From Chitinophaga pinensis (GTDB lineage Bacteria > Bacteroidota > Bacteroidia > UBA7662): 64,000 bases of DNA. The position numbers were made by a program, and so were the translations under genes. Every line of letters begins with the position of its first letter. Positions within the stretch are counted from its first letter, which is position 1. Below, piece after piece: positions 43,474 through 52,183 of the stretch. The notes beneath the pieces were generated by a model. It had not been told where the DNA came from, searched no databases, and was given only the letters and a program-made list of their open reading frames with translations. Location of the stretch: contig CAMCHJ010000006.1 of the NCBI GenBank assembly GCA_945874665.1, positions 44,351 through 108,350 on the forward strand. The letters are read 5' to 3'.

Positions 43474-44061
43474 TTATTTTTTGAGGATGACGCTGAAGGT
43501 TACCTGAACGGCATCTCCAGTTTTAATAGAACCCATGAGGGCAGTAGGCGCTTTCATGCCATAATCTGACATTTTTATATCGTTGCCACCCCAAACTTCA
43601 ACTTCTCCATTAGGGAGTTGACGGGCATATACATCCATTTTAACTTGCTTGGATACGCCCGCTATGTTGAGGGTACCTTCGGTTTTGAGGAGGGAAGTTT
43701 TGTTCTTTTGCTCGCTGATGGCTACCTGCTTTAAGCGGTAAGTAATCACTGGGTGTTTGTCGCCTTTAAGTGCTTCCTTGGTCTTATTATCCATCACACT
43801 TCCTTTGTCGCTCTTAATCGACTCAACGCGAGCAGAAAGTGAGACCATGCCCACTGAGCTCACAAAACCATTTACGAGTTCCATTTCGGCATGCAGTTGA
43901 ATTTGTCCTACTTTGGTAGACCAATCGTGTAGATTAGAAGTACCAGAAATAGTCATTTGATGCGCTTTATTAGAAAATTTCACAACCCCCATCCAAGAAA
44001 CAGTGAGGACCAAAGTGAGCGCAAGCGCAGCTACTTTTGCAATCGGCAGAATTATTTTCAT
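43474..44061 (-). CDS. YceI family protein
   Basis: A 195-residue secreted or periplasmic lipocalin-like barrel that binds polyisoprenoid-type amphiphiles in known members. A signal-like hydrophobic N-terminus (residues 5-28) is followed by ISGTSNLHDWSTKVGQIQLH, the first barrel block, and GDKHPVITYRLKQV and GTLNIAGVSKQVKMDV in the later sheet. A weak box, TACCTTTA, lies at 44093-44086 on the minus strand. Partnership with the porin gene downstream suggests a shared envelope role, perhaps responding to stress. Confidence 0.9.
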   Translation of the reverse strand: MKIILPIAKVAALALTLVLTVSWMGVVKFSNKAHQMTISGTSNLHDWSTKVGQIQLHAEMELVNGFVSSVGMVSLSARVESIKSDKGSVMDNKTKEALKGDKHPVITYRLKQVAISEQKNKTSLLKTEGTLNIAGVSKQVKMDVYARQLPNGEVEVWGGNDIKMSDYGMKAPTALMGSIKTGDAVQVTFSVILKK

Positions 44062-44240
44062 GAGGTTACTTTTTTAATTCGGATATAAAGGTATAAATAT
44101 ATATTTAATCAAAAACAAATATTCCAAATAAAAAAATATAAAGCAGGCACTCAGCCCTGCATACTGACTTTGGTGGAAGAAAGAAATAGAAAAGACTGCC
44201 AGCACCTTTGCATCAGGAAGCAGTGAAATGCGCTAAAAAC

Positions 44241-44370
44241 CGATGCTAATGGGTTTTATTATGGCCTTTGCGTTTTTTAATTTGAGGCTAAGCCCTCCTA
44301 ACACCATCTTCACTTACATGGCGCGCAGCTGCCGGGCCTACCCAAAAACACAGACAGGGCATTAGCATCG
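44241..44370. repeat. 130-bp segment bounded by 11-bp inverted repeats
   Basis: CGATGCTAATG (44241-44251) and its exact reverse complement CATTAGCATCG (44360-44370) bound a gap segment with no gene. No duplicated target site is obvious. A further hairpin, GGGCATG/CATGCCC (44376-44382 with 44392-44398), lies just outside. The remainder of the 44062-44431 gap holds nothing that I recognise, apart from an AT-rich stretch at 44088-44145. Confidence 0.45.
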
Positions 44371-44431
44371 AAATCGGGCATGTATATCTCTCATGCCCAA
44401 AATTTCAAGCTTCCTGAACAGTGTGCTCCTG

Positions 44432-44689
44432 CTATTGAAAAAACTGTAAATGCTGTCCGTCGGTCCAAGCAAACACCATACTCGGGTGCGAATCGAGGTG
44501 AAAAAGCTCACCAGCGGCACTGATGCCAATGGCACCAGCAAAGCCATCGATGGCCTTGAGCTCGTTAAATGACTTCTGAAAAGCTGCTTCTAGTGGCATG
44601 CCATCGGTAACGCGGGTCACGATTTTAGTTGCGAGTGCGGCGCAGAGGCAGGCTTGTAAGTCTGGGCCGGCCATAAAAACCTTGGTCAT
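44432..44689 (-). pseudogene. C-terminal remnant of an isoaspartyl peptidase/L-asparaginase-like protein
   Basis: An 85-codon frame whose protein resembles the C-terminal part of the Ntn-type asparaginase family: VTDGMPLEAAFQKSFNELKA, then GFAGAIGISAAGELFHLDSH and a final AWTDGQHLQ. The N-terminal half, including the catalytic Thr, is missing, so it cannot be a working enzyme by itself. It starts behind a bidirectional terminator, and no promoter is visible. A true, complete homologue (glycosylasparaginase) lies at 53803-54801, but this fragment seems closer to the isoaspartyl peptidase branch. Confidence 0.5.
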
Positions 44690-44714
44690 CTGATCACAAC
44701 ATTCAGCTATCCCC

Positions 44715-44752
44715 CAAAAAAAGGCGCTTTACCTAAGTAGAGCGCCTTTTTT
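44715..44752. terminator. Bidirectional intrinsic terminator
   Basis: The stem GGCGCT/AGCGCC (44723-44728 with 44741-44746) is flanked by an A-run and a T-run. It ends the DUF2911-DUF3820 transcript and overlaps the last codon of the DUF3820 gene. Confidence 0.9.
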
Positions 44753-44993
44753 AGTAGACGTTTGGCAGTCGTTTTACCTTTTGCAAAATGCTTTCTAGTC
44801 CGTTGGCTTTGATCACCAACACCGTTTCGAGCTGCATGCCCAATTTACCAGCGGGAAAGCCTTGGCGGGCGAACCATTCGAGGTAATGCACCGGCAAGTC
44901 GCTGAGTAGCCAGTCTTTGTGCTTGCCAAATGGCATGCGCGTAGTCACCAGGCTGCGCAGCACCTCGGGATCAGGTTGCAGGCCGTTCGACAT
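44751..44993 (-). CDS. DUF3820 family protein
   Basis: An 80-residue protein with the family pattern: MPFGKHKDWLLSDLPVHYLE then WFARQGFPAGKLGMQLETVL and a helical tail. DUF3820 proteins are small and of unknown role; annotation as a putative quorum-sensing-regulated factor is not well supported. It begins 1 nt after the DUF2911 gene stop, on the same strand, so the two are co-transcribed. Confidence 0.85.
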   Translation of the reverse strand: MSNGLQPDPEVLRSLVTTRMPFGKHKDWLLSDLPVHYLEWFARQGFPAGKLGMQLETVLVIKANGLESILQKVKRLPNVY

Positions 44994-44994
44994 C

Positions 44995-45546
44995 TTATTT
45001 CAGCTGCATTGGCACCGTGATACTGGTGTTTTCCCAAGCCAATTGCATTTGCAAGGGCTCGGCCGTGAGGGTGATGTTGAGCCGCTCTTGCAATACATCC
45101 AGCTTGGTAACGGGAACGGTGATTGTCAATACGTCCTTTTCGGGTTTGCGACTCGGTTTTCCGCCCCAGCTCACGCCCCAAGGGTACATGCTGCTGTTCC
45201 ATATTACTTGCCATGTTTCTTCCCCGGGGATGGTCCAGAGCGTATAAATACCAGGCTCCAATGTGTTATCGCCAATTTGAAGGGCCACTTGGGTGTCGAA
45301 AGTAGTAGGTTCGTTGGCTCCGGTGCGCCAAACTTCGTTGTAGGGCACGAGGCCACCGAAGATAGCGCGGTCTTTCACGCCCGGACTACAATACATTACT
45401 TCGATGCCGGGGGTGGCGAGTGTAGCTGTTTGAACAGGACTGTGTTTGCGGGTTTCGGCTTGCACATTGCGGAACCAAACAACGCCAGCTGCGGTGAGTA
45501 CCACCAGCACCAGCACAACGATTTTAAATCTTAAACTCATGGCCAT
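44995..45546 (-). CDS. DUF2911 family protein
   Basis: A 183-residue protein with one N-terminal membrane or signal segment (residues 6-24) and the DUF2911 core: VMYCSPGVKDRAIFGGLVPY, then NEVWRTGANEPTTFDT, LEPGIYTLWTIPGEETW and a C-terminal strand NTSITVPMQLK. Function is unknown; the family is abundant in Bacteroidota and most copies are exported. The ATG at 45546 is used; another ATG two codons on (45540) is equally possible. It is divergent from the lycopene cyclase-Blh gene. Confidence 0.85.
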   Translation of the reverse strand: MAMSLRFKIVVLVLVVLTAAGVVWFRNVQAETRKHSPVQTATLATPGIEVMYCSPGVKDRAIFGGLVPYNEVWRTGANEPTTFDTQVALQIGDNTLEPGIYTLWTIPGEETWQVIWNSSMYPWGVSWGGKPSRKPEKDVLTITVPVTKLDVLQERLNITLTAEPLQMQLAWENTSITVPMQLK

Positions 45547-45683
45547 TCAATTTTGATGCAAGCTACGGAGCTCCACTCAAAATGCAAGCTAGACCTGCAA
45601 AAGCTTTCACAATTGAACTGGCACAAACAATAGTGCGTAAGCAATTGTAATTGTTTTAATATATTGGTAGCATCAAAATCAAA

Positions 45684-47681
45684 ATGCCGCAAAAACACTA
45701 CGATTTAGCCTTGATTGGAGCCGGCGGGGCAGGCATGTGCTTGTTGCAGTGTTGGCATGCCGCGGGTATTTTGCAACACAAGCGCGTTTTGGTACTAGAA
45801 CCGGCCGAAAAAAAGCTCAACGATCGTACTTGGTGCTTTTGGGCCAAGCCGAACGACAGCATTTTAGGAGCCTTTGGCCATTTGATTGGCAGCAGTTGGG
45901 GAACGGCTTTGGTGGCTGGCAAAGAGCAGAATTTAGCCCCCTACCGCTATTACCAAATCCGCAGCAGCGCTCTGTATGAGGCCGTTCAGGCCCTTTTACC
46001 CCAATATCCGCAGCTCGATTGGGTGCAGGCTGCAGTGACTGATGTGCAAGAAAATATCCACGCCTGTGCTTTAACCAGCGCGGCGGGTGAGTTCACAGCT
46101 AACCAGGTTTTCGACAGTCGCTTGCCCAGCAACGCCTTTGCCGACGATGGCCTGTGGCAGTCATTTTACGGCATGCGCATCCGGCTAAAGCAAGCGGCTT
46201 TTACGCCTGACAGCATGGAACTCATGAATTTTGAAGTAGACCAGCAGGGCAGCACACAGTTTTTATACGTATTGCCTGTGAGTGAAACGGAGGGTTTGGT
46301 GGAGATCACCCGATTCGATCAAAAGGCAATAGATCGGGAGGCGGCCCATGCCCTGCTCCAGCCTTGGATCAGTGAACGTTTTGGTGCATTCGATATGCTA
46401 GAGCTCGAAGGCGGTCGCATCCCCATGCAGATGCAACTCAATCCCCCAAAACCCTTGCATCTTGTCCAAAAACGGCACATCGCCATTGGCACAGCCGCGG
46501 GAGCTGTAAAGGCCAGCACCGGTTACGCCTTCAAACAAATGTGGCAGCATGCCGAGGCCATAAGTGCAGCCATGCTAGCAGCGAGTCCGCTACCCACGCC
46601 TTACCACCCTCCGCGTCACAGTTTTTATGACGCCCTTTTACTCGATATTTTAAAGCGCCAGCCCACCAAAGGCAAGGGTATATTTTTGGCACTCTTCAAA
46701 AAAGTACCCCTGGTGCATGTTTTTCGCTTTTTAGATGAGCAAAGCAGTCTGAAGCAAGAACTCCCCATTTTAGCGGCCTTGCCTGTACCTACTTTTTTAG
46801 CGGCGGCGGGACGAAAATACATAGGTGCCGATGGACTTGTACTGCTGCTTTTGCTACTTTGCGTGCTGCTGCAGTGGCTGTGGCCTGCTGCCAATGCGGT
46901 ATTGCTGCCGGTTTTATTGGGGATCGGCTTGTTGTTTCCTGGCATTCCGCATGGCGCGGTAGACCACCTGCTTGATTTCAAAACAGGATCGTTACCCCTT
47001 TTTGTATTCAAATACGTGGGCATCATGCTCGCAGTGGTGCTGTTATGGTGGTTAGCGCCGAGCTTGGCGTTACTCGCTTTTATTGGCTACAGTGCATGGC
47101 ATTTTGGCCAAACCGACGCTAAGGTATGGGGACAAACGCAGCCATTATGGGCCGTTATATATGGTGTTGCCGCCTTGGGCTTTGTGCTGATGAGCCATCC
47201 TGCCGAATTACAACAGCATATAACCGCACTTGGCAGCGACTTGCAGGTGCCGCAGGGGGTGTCAGCATCGTTAACTTTAGGAATTATGCTTTTAATTTTA
47301 CCTGTTTTTTTGCCTAAAAAGAGCAGGTTGGCCTATGCCATCAATGCTCTAGTGATTTTTGGAGGCAGTTTGCTCCCGCTACTACCAGCCTTTGGTTTTT
47401 ACTTTATTGGCTTGCACAGTTGGCGCGGTTGGCGGCACCTGCGCACTGGTTTGGGGATGGGAGATGTGGCGCTTTTTAAGAAAGCCTTACCGTTTTCGAC
47501 CGCGGCTTGGTTGCTCTTTATTGGCTTAGGCATCGCAGCCGCTACTTTTGATTTGTCGTTTGATGGCTGGATTCCGGTCTTTTTTGTGTTCTTAGCCGCA
47601 GTAAGTGCGCCACATATTGTGATGATGCATCGGTTTTACGGCAAAACAAGTAACGCCAGCTCCAAAATAACTTTCAAATAA
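45684..47681 (+). CDS. Fused lycopene beta-cyclase / Brp-Blh beta-carotene 15,15'-dioxygenase
   Basis: A single 665-residue protein that could turn lycopene into retinal. Residues 1 to about 385 are a CrtY-type cyclase: the dinucleotide motif LALIGAGGAGMCLLQCW, DRTWCFWAKPNDS (about residue 48), then GGRIPMQM and GTAAGAVKASTGYAFKQM (about residue 280). Residues about 390-655 are a multi-helix Brp/Blh domain with the conserved iron-ligand histidines in PHGAVDH (H423, H428), SAWHFGQTD (H473), LHSWRGWRHL (H578, H585) and APHIVMMHRF (H644, H649). The two enzymes are usually separate genes. A rhodopsin gene is not in the window. The ATG at 45684 is the first in frame. Confidence 0.88.
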   Translation: MPQKHYDLALIGAGGAGMCLLQCWHAAGILQHKRVLVLEPAEKKLNDRTWCFWAKPNDSILGAFGHLIGSSWGTALVAGKEQNLAPYRYYQIRSSALYEAVQALLPQYPQLDWVQAAVTDVQENIHACALTSAAGEFTANQVFDSRLPSNAFADDGLWQSFYGMRIRLKQAAFTPDSMELMNFEVDQQGSTQFLYVLPVSETEGLVEITRFDQKAIDREAAHALLQPWISERFGAFDMLELEGGRIPMQMQLNPPKPLHLVQKRHIAIGTAAGAVKASTGYAFKQMWQHAEAISAAMLAASPLPTPYHPPRHSFYDALLLDILKRQPTKGKGIFLALFKKVPLVHVFRFLDEQSSLKQELPILAALPVPTFLAAAGRKYIGADGLVLLLLLLCVLLQWLWPAANAVLLPVLLGIGLLFPGIPHGAVDHLLDFKTGSLPLFVFKYVGIMLAVVLLWWLAPSLALLAFIGYSAWHFGQTDAKVWGQTQPLWAVIYGVAALGFVLMSHPAELQQHITALGSDLQVPQGVSASLTLGIMLLILPVFLPKKSRLAYAINALVIFGGSLLPLLPAFGFYFIGLHSWRGWRHLRTGLGMGDVALFKKALPFSTAAWLLFIGLGIAAATFDLSFDGWIPVFFVFLAAVSAPHIVMMHRFYGKTSNASSKITFK

Positions 47682-47686
47682 TTCAT

Positions 47687-47694
47687 TACATTTG
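47687..47694 (+). promoter_or_regulatory. -7 box of the lysyl oxidase-like gene
   Basis: TACATTTG is an exact TAnnTTTG match, 24 nt before the ATG at 47719. It starts six bases after the lycopene cyclase-Blh stop codon, so the two genes are probably transcribed separately. Confidence 0.55.
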
Positions 47695-47718
47695 GATTAC
47701 CTATTGACCTCGCATCGT

Positions 47719-50070
47719 ATGAATTTTAGATTTTTGATTTGCTTTACGCTGCTGCTCAGCAGTTTTAGCAGCAGCTTTTCACAAGGTTGCACTGCCTCAC
47801 AAGCCCAAATAATCGTAACAATCGTACCTGACAACTACCCTGGCGAAACCAGCTGGTTGCTTCAAAATCAAGCAGGTGATACCCTGGCCGCTGGCTTGGC
47901 CAATAGCGATACCCTTTGTGTGCCTACGGGAAGTTGTTTGGTATTTAGCATTTTTGACAGTTATGGCGATGGTCTCTGCTGTGCCTATGGCAACGGATCG
48001 TACCAAATTAAGGTGAATGGCACCGTGCAGGCGAGTGGTGGCACTTTTGGATTTATCGAGACTAAATTCGTGAATTGCAGCACTGGACAAGCCTGTAACA
48101 GCCCGGTGGTAGCCACTGTGGGTAGCTATACCGCTCCCGTTGCCAATAGCTGGTACAGGTTCAAGCCTGATAGTTTGGGTTCCTACGTGATTTCGACCTG
48201 CACCGCACCGAGCAGCTTAAACACAAAATTATGGGTGTACGACAATTGCAACGTACCTGTTTTGGCGACCGACAATATGGGTACGCTTTTTTATAACGAC
48301 ACCAACAGCACTTGCGGCAATTTAGCACGTATACACGCCTATTTAGATACAGCCACTACCTATTTAATCAGGGTGGGTGGCAGCAACATCACGGGTACCA
48401 TTCCCTTTAGCATAACCTACATGGGGCCTGTTGCGGGTTGTTTAGATTCGAATGCGTGTAATTATGACCCGTTGGCCACGGTGCTGGGGCCTTGTTATTA
48501 TGCTGGTAATCCATTGTGTCCGCCGGGGCCAGACCTTCAATTGGTACAAAGCGTATTCGAAAACTCCTTGGTAAGGGGCACGGTTACCTCTTCTAACTGC
48601 ATGGTCGCCGAAAATTGCTTAACGGGCTACGGTCAGCGCACTGTAATACGTTTTGATACCGACATTCGAAATATCGGTCAAACCGATTATTTTATTGGAA
48701 GTCCTGCCACCCATCCCACCCAATTTAACAACAACAACTGCCACAACCACGCGCATTACGAAGGTTATGCCGAGTATGTGCTGTACCCTACCGTTGGCAA
48801 TCGCATTCCAATCGGCTTCAAAAACGGCTTTTGTGTGATGGATTTAGCTTGTCCTGCCGGCTACACTGCCAAATACGGCTGCGGCAACATGGGCATTACG
48901 GCGGGTTGCGGCGATATTTACGGAGCGTACCTCGACTGTCAATGGATCGATATTACCGATGTGGCGGATGGCGATTATACTTTGGCTACAAAAGTAAACT
49001 GGGACCAATCGCCCGACGCCTTGGGACGGTATGAGACCAATTACGCCAACAACTGGGCGCAGGCGTGCATCAACATTTACACAGATAGTCTCGGTCGCAA
49101 GCAATTCACCAAATATCCCAATTGCGCACCCTATCTCGATTGCAATGGCACCCCCTATGGCAATGCGCAACTCGACTGTGAGGGCAATTGTGGCGGCATG
49201 GCTTTGGCAGGTGACTTAAACCGTGATAGCGTGCGCACCACTGCCGATTATACGGCCTACATGGCAGCGCTTTTACCCGATACCATGAGTTACACCGTAT
49301 GTAAAGATCTTAGCGGTGACAGCGTTGTTACCTTGTGGGATGCTGTTTTGCTGGGCAATTGTTTGGTACAAGGCGGTGGTGCCAGTTGCGATTTTCCACG
49401 AGGCCTTTACAACATTCAACAGCAGGTAAATATAAAGATACTGCACCTCGACACCGTACAGCGTTTTATTGATATCGGCTTGAGCAACGATGCCTGCGAG
49501 TTAACGGCCCTTTCTTTTCAAATAAACGGTATTAGAGCCAGTGCTGTGATGAGCTTGTTACCTCCTGGAAGTCCTTCTGTCAGCTTTTTTCACCATGTAA
49601 ATGGCAAAATCATGATGGTTGTGCAAGACCTTACCAATTCTATAAACCGCGCGAGTAATTTGCGACCCGCAATTCGCGTGTTTTACAGTGCCACCACCGA
49701 CAGCTTGATCTATCTTAAAAATGCCGATGCAGCCGTAAATGAAGTGTATGAGCGCGTAAACTTTGTGGCTGATAGCAGTCAATTTGCAGTGCGTATGACC
49801 ACACTATCTGTAAACAACCTGCATCAAAGACCTACTTTTTCAGTGTTTCCAAATCCCAGCAATGGTATTTTTCAATTGCAAGGGGTTGCCGACAGCGAGC
49901 CAATTAACCTGCGTCTTTACGATGCACTAGGCCGTTTGGTATTTGTTCAAGAAAGTGTAGATTTTCGTCAAGGTCAACACCAATTACAAATCCAGCAAGC
50001 CAAAGGGCTGTATCATTTGGTGGTAAAGAGTTCGTATGGACTGAGCAGTCAGCGAATCGTGTTAGAGTAA
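47719..50070 (+). CDS. Lysyl oxidase-like protein with T9SS sorting domain
   Basis: A 783-residue secreted protein. A signal peptide (residues 1-22) precedes CUB-like and PPC-like sheets (SIFDSYGDGLCCAYGNGSYQ, then NSWYRFKPDSLGSYVIS). The lysyl oxidase domain spans about residues 270-465: CHNHAH at 341-346 corresponds to the copper-binding His cluster, then GFCVMDLACPAGYTAKYGCG and CQWIDITDV at 407-415, almost identical to animal enzymes. Dockerin-like EF repeats follow (DLNRDSVRTTADY at 499, DLSGDSVVTLWD), and a type A T9SS sorting domain closes the protein (FPNPSNGIFQL). It should oxidise lysine amines on a surface or secreted protein. The ATG follows the -7 box; an upstream TTG is rejected. 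Confidence 0.85.
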   Translation: MNFRFLICFTLLLSSFSSSFSQGCTASQAQIIVTIVPDNYPGETSWLLQNQAGDTLAAGLANSDTLCVPTGSCLVFSIFDSYGDGLCCAYGNGSYQIKVNGTVQASGGTFGFIETKFVNCSTGQACNSPVVATVGSYTAPVANSWYRFKPDSLGSYVISTCTAPSSLNTKLWVYDNCNVPVLATDNMGTLFYNDTNSTCGNLARIHAYLDTATTYLIRVGGSNITGTIPFSITYMGPVAGCLDSNACNYDPLATVLGPCYYAGNPLCPPGPDLQLVQSVFENSLVRGTVTSSNCMVAENCLTGYGQRTVIRFDTDIRNIGQTDYFIGSPATHPTQFNNNNCHNHAHYEGYAEYVLYPTVGNRIPIGFKNGFCVMDLACPAGYTAKYGCGNMGITAGCGDIYGAYLDCQWIDITDVADGDYTLATKVNWDQSPDALGRYETNYANNWAQACINIYTDSLGRKQFTKYPNCAPYLDCNGTPYGNAQLDCEGNCGGMALAGDLNRDSVRTTADYTAYMAALLPDTMSYTVCKDLSGDSVVTLWDAVLLGNCLVQGGGASCDFPRGLYNIQQQVNIKILHLDTVQRFIDIGLSNDACELTALSFQINGIRASAVMSLLPPGSPSVSFFHHVNGKIMMVVQDLTNSINRASNLRPAIRVFYSATTDSLIYLKNADAAVNEVYERVNFVADSSQFAVRMTTLSVNNLHQRPTFSVFPNPSNGIFQLQGVADSEPINLRLYDALGRLVFVQESVDFRQGQHQLQIQQAKGLYHLVVKSSYGLSSQRIVLE

Positions 50071-50097
50071 CGTAAGTTCTGCTGGGCTGCTAATAGG

Positions 50098-52014
50098 CTA
50101 TTTTACGATCCGCAAACTGCCTTCGTATTGTTTTTGGTTCGGCAACAGGAGCTTGTAGTAATAAGTGCCTGCTCCTAAAGTAGTTGGCGACCAGTTATTT
50201 CGGTAGTCAACTGAGCTAAACACCTCTTGGCCCCATCTGTTAAACACATGAAGCACGGTTCCTGGGTAAAACTGCAGGTTATCTACTTGAAATACATCAT
50301 TAAAACCATCTCCATTCGGGGTGATGACATTATAAATCACCACTTCTTTCACTTCAACTGTAAAATCTAAAGCATTGCTACGGCTCTGGCGGGGATCGGC
50401 TGGGGCATCGGTGCGCACCACCACTTGGTAGTTGCCATTTGTTTCTGGCTTTTTTAAGGTGATGTTGGTGTTTGACGTACGCGCCGCCAGCACGCTGTCT
50501 CCGCCAAAGAGGAAAAAAACCTGATATTCAGGCATTGACCAGGCCTTGTCATAGGCTGACCATTCAAGACTAGCCTCCAGGGCGTCGGTATTGGTCAGTC
50601 TGCCGTCAGGATTTTTAAGCCAAATATTGTTGATGGAATCGCCAGGCGGGCAATCGGGATTGCCTCGTACGCGCAAAACAACTCTAAAATCCCGGCTTTC
50701 GGCATCGGGTTGCAAAGTGCCGAGCACAAGGGTAGTATCGCCAGCAGCGGCTACCAGTGCTACATCTTGCCAAACGGCGCCGCCCCATTGCTCATTCATT
50801 TGGATGCGATAGCCATTAAAAAAAGCGGTATCTAGCGCCGTTGGGTATTCCCATTGCAGCAGCACCGAGTCGTCGTTGGGTTGCACCGTTACGTTGCGCA
50901 GGTGCACAGGTTGATCATAGATATAACAATCATTTACCCGAATAATGACGGTATCGAAGGCAAATAATTCGGCGCCACAATCCCCTAAAATCACATTGCC
51001 GTCAATGCCTTGGCGCAGTACGAGGTAGTGGTCGCCATTGCTACCGAAGGGCACGCCCATACGTAAATGCAGGCTGTCGCTGCGGTCATTGGTACAAGCG
51101 GTGCTCACGCTGGCAATTTGGAGTAGGTACCCGTTGGGGTCATACAAACGAAAATCGGAACCACCAGGGTCAACTGTGGAGCAACGGAAATTGCCAATTG
51201 TTTTTAAGTCAAAGGCACTGTCGTAACAATGTGCTTCCACTATTGGCCAAGTGGAGGTGGTGTCTAGACTCAAAAATCCGCCTAAACTAGAGCCATCCGT
51301 AAAAATCGTCACATTACGCAATGAATGGCGGTCGTTTTGAGCGCCCGTACCCGAAGTAAAGCCTAAGAAGCCTGTAAATGTTACTGGCGCAAAAACACCA
51401 GTGAGATACGTGACGCCATTAACAGTCACATCTATAAAGCCGTTATCGTACTGTACCGTGGCTGTATTGTAGGCATTCGACCGCATAAAATTAAGATTGC
51501 CAGCAGTATTGTTCACTTTTACGATACCAGGAATGCACTCATCGTAGCCTGGACCGCTATAAATCTGGATTTCCGGATTCGCACCGCAACCGTTGTCGTA
51601 GGTGTCAAATACAATCTTAAGTCCATTAGCCGTGGCCGGAATGCCCACGCCACCACCTGAAACAAATCCCGTTGGCGGCACATCTATAAAGCAAAATGCG
51701 AGGCCATCAGCTGCATTGCCATCAAAAATCCTAAAATCGAAAGTGGCGGTCCAGCGTGTACAAAAATTCAAATTCAACGGCTGACTAAAAAATATACTGC
51801 CGCTGGTTGAATTAACTGGATTAACCAAAACCAATTCGTTGTTAAATGGATCGGCATCCCCTCCTGTGTCCCCCACATAAGCCCCGCCATTTAAATTCCA
51901 ACCTGTAGTACTCATGGTAGGCTGACCTTGCAGCTCCGCAAAAATGAAATTTTGTGCAGAAGCGGTGGCCGCCATTACACAAATAAAGCTCCACAGTAAG
52001 GTTAAACATTTCAT
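50098..52014 (-). CDS. Secreted lectin-domain protein with CHU_C (gliding-type, T9SS type B) C-terminus
   Basis: A 638-residue surface or secreted protein. Signal peptide residues 1-21 (ATG at 52014; the longer frame to 52044 is rejected). Residues about 22-235 form an L-type lectin-like domain: TGWNLNGGAYVGDTGG, DGLAFCFIDVPPTGFVSGGG, then IVFDTYDNGCGANPEIQIY, similar to plant legume-lectin folds. The middle has fibronectin-like modules. The C-terminus carries the CHU_C/T9SS type B domain: VITPNGDGFNDVFQVDNLQF, then VFNRWGQEVFSSVDYRNNW. Attachment to sugars on other cells or particles is the likely role. It is convergent with the lysyl oxidase-like gene. Confidence 0.85.
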   Translation of the reverse strand: MKCLTLLWSFICVMAATASAQNFIFAELQGQPTMSTTGWNLNGGAYVGDTGGDADPFNNELVLVNPVNSTSGSIFFSQPLNLNFCTRWTATFDFRIFDGNAADGLAFCFIDVPPTGFVSGGGVGIPATANGLKIVFDTYDNGCGANPEIQIYSGPGYDECIPGIVKVNNTAGNLNFMRSNAYNTATVQYDNGFIDVTVNGVTYLTGVFAPVTFTGFLGFTSGTGAQNDRHSLRNVTIFTDGSSLGGFLSLDTTSTWPIVEAHCYDSAFDLKTIGNFRCSTVDPGGSDFRLYDPNGYLLQIASVSTACTNDRSDSLHLRMGVPFGSNGDHYLVLRQGIDGNVILGDCGAELFAFDTVIIRVNDCYIYDQPVHLRNVTVQPNDDSVLLQWEYPTALDTAFFNGYRIQMNEQWGGAVWQDVALVAAAGDTTLVLGTLQPDAESRDFRVVLRVRGNPDCPPGDSINNIWLKNPDGRLTNTDALEASLEWSAYDKAWSMPEYQVFFLFGGDSVLAARTSNTNITLKKPETNGNYQVVVRTDAPADPRQSRSNALDFTVEVKEVVIYNVITPNGDGFNDVFQVDNLQFYPGTVLHVFNRWGQEVFSSVDYRNNWSPTTLGAGTYYYKLLLPNQKQYEGSLRIVK

Positions 52015-52183
52015 ACGGACAAGAAATAGCTGGCAATTTAACAAAAACGGATTGTTTTAGCGATTTGTTTTAAAAAACAGCGGTGAAATTGCCGGAATTT
52101 GAGATATTACAAATTGAAAAAATACCCACAACCCAGCTGTTAAGCTAGTTCCCCACTTAGTACTCCTACAAGAAAGAAAAAAT

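Noticed and set aside
44376..44398. Hairpin GGGCATG/CATGCCC as a terminator
   Set aside because: No T-run follows on either strand, so it was left as a plain hairpin.
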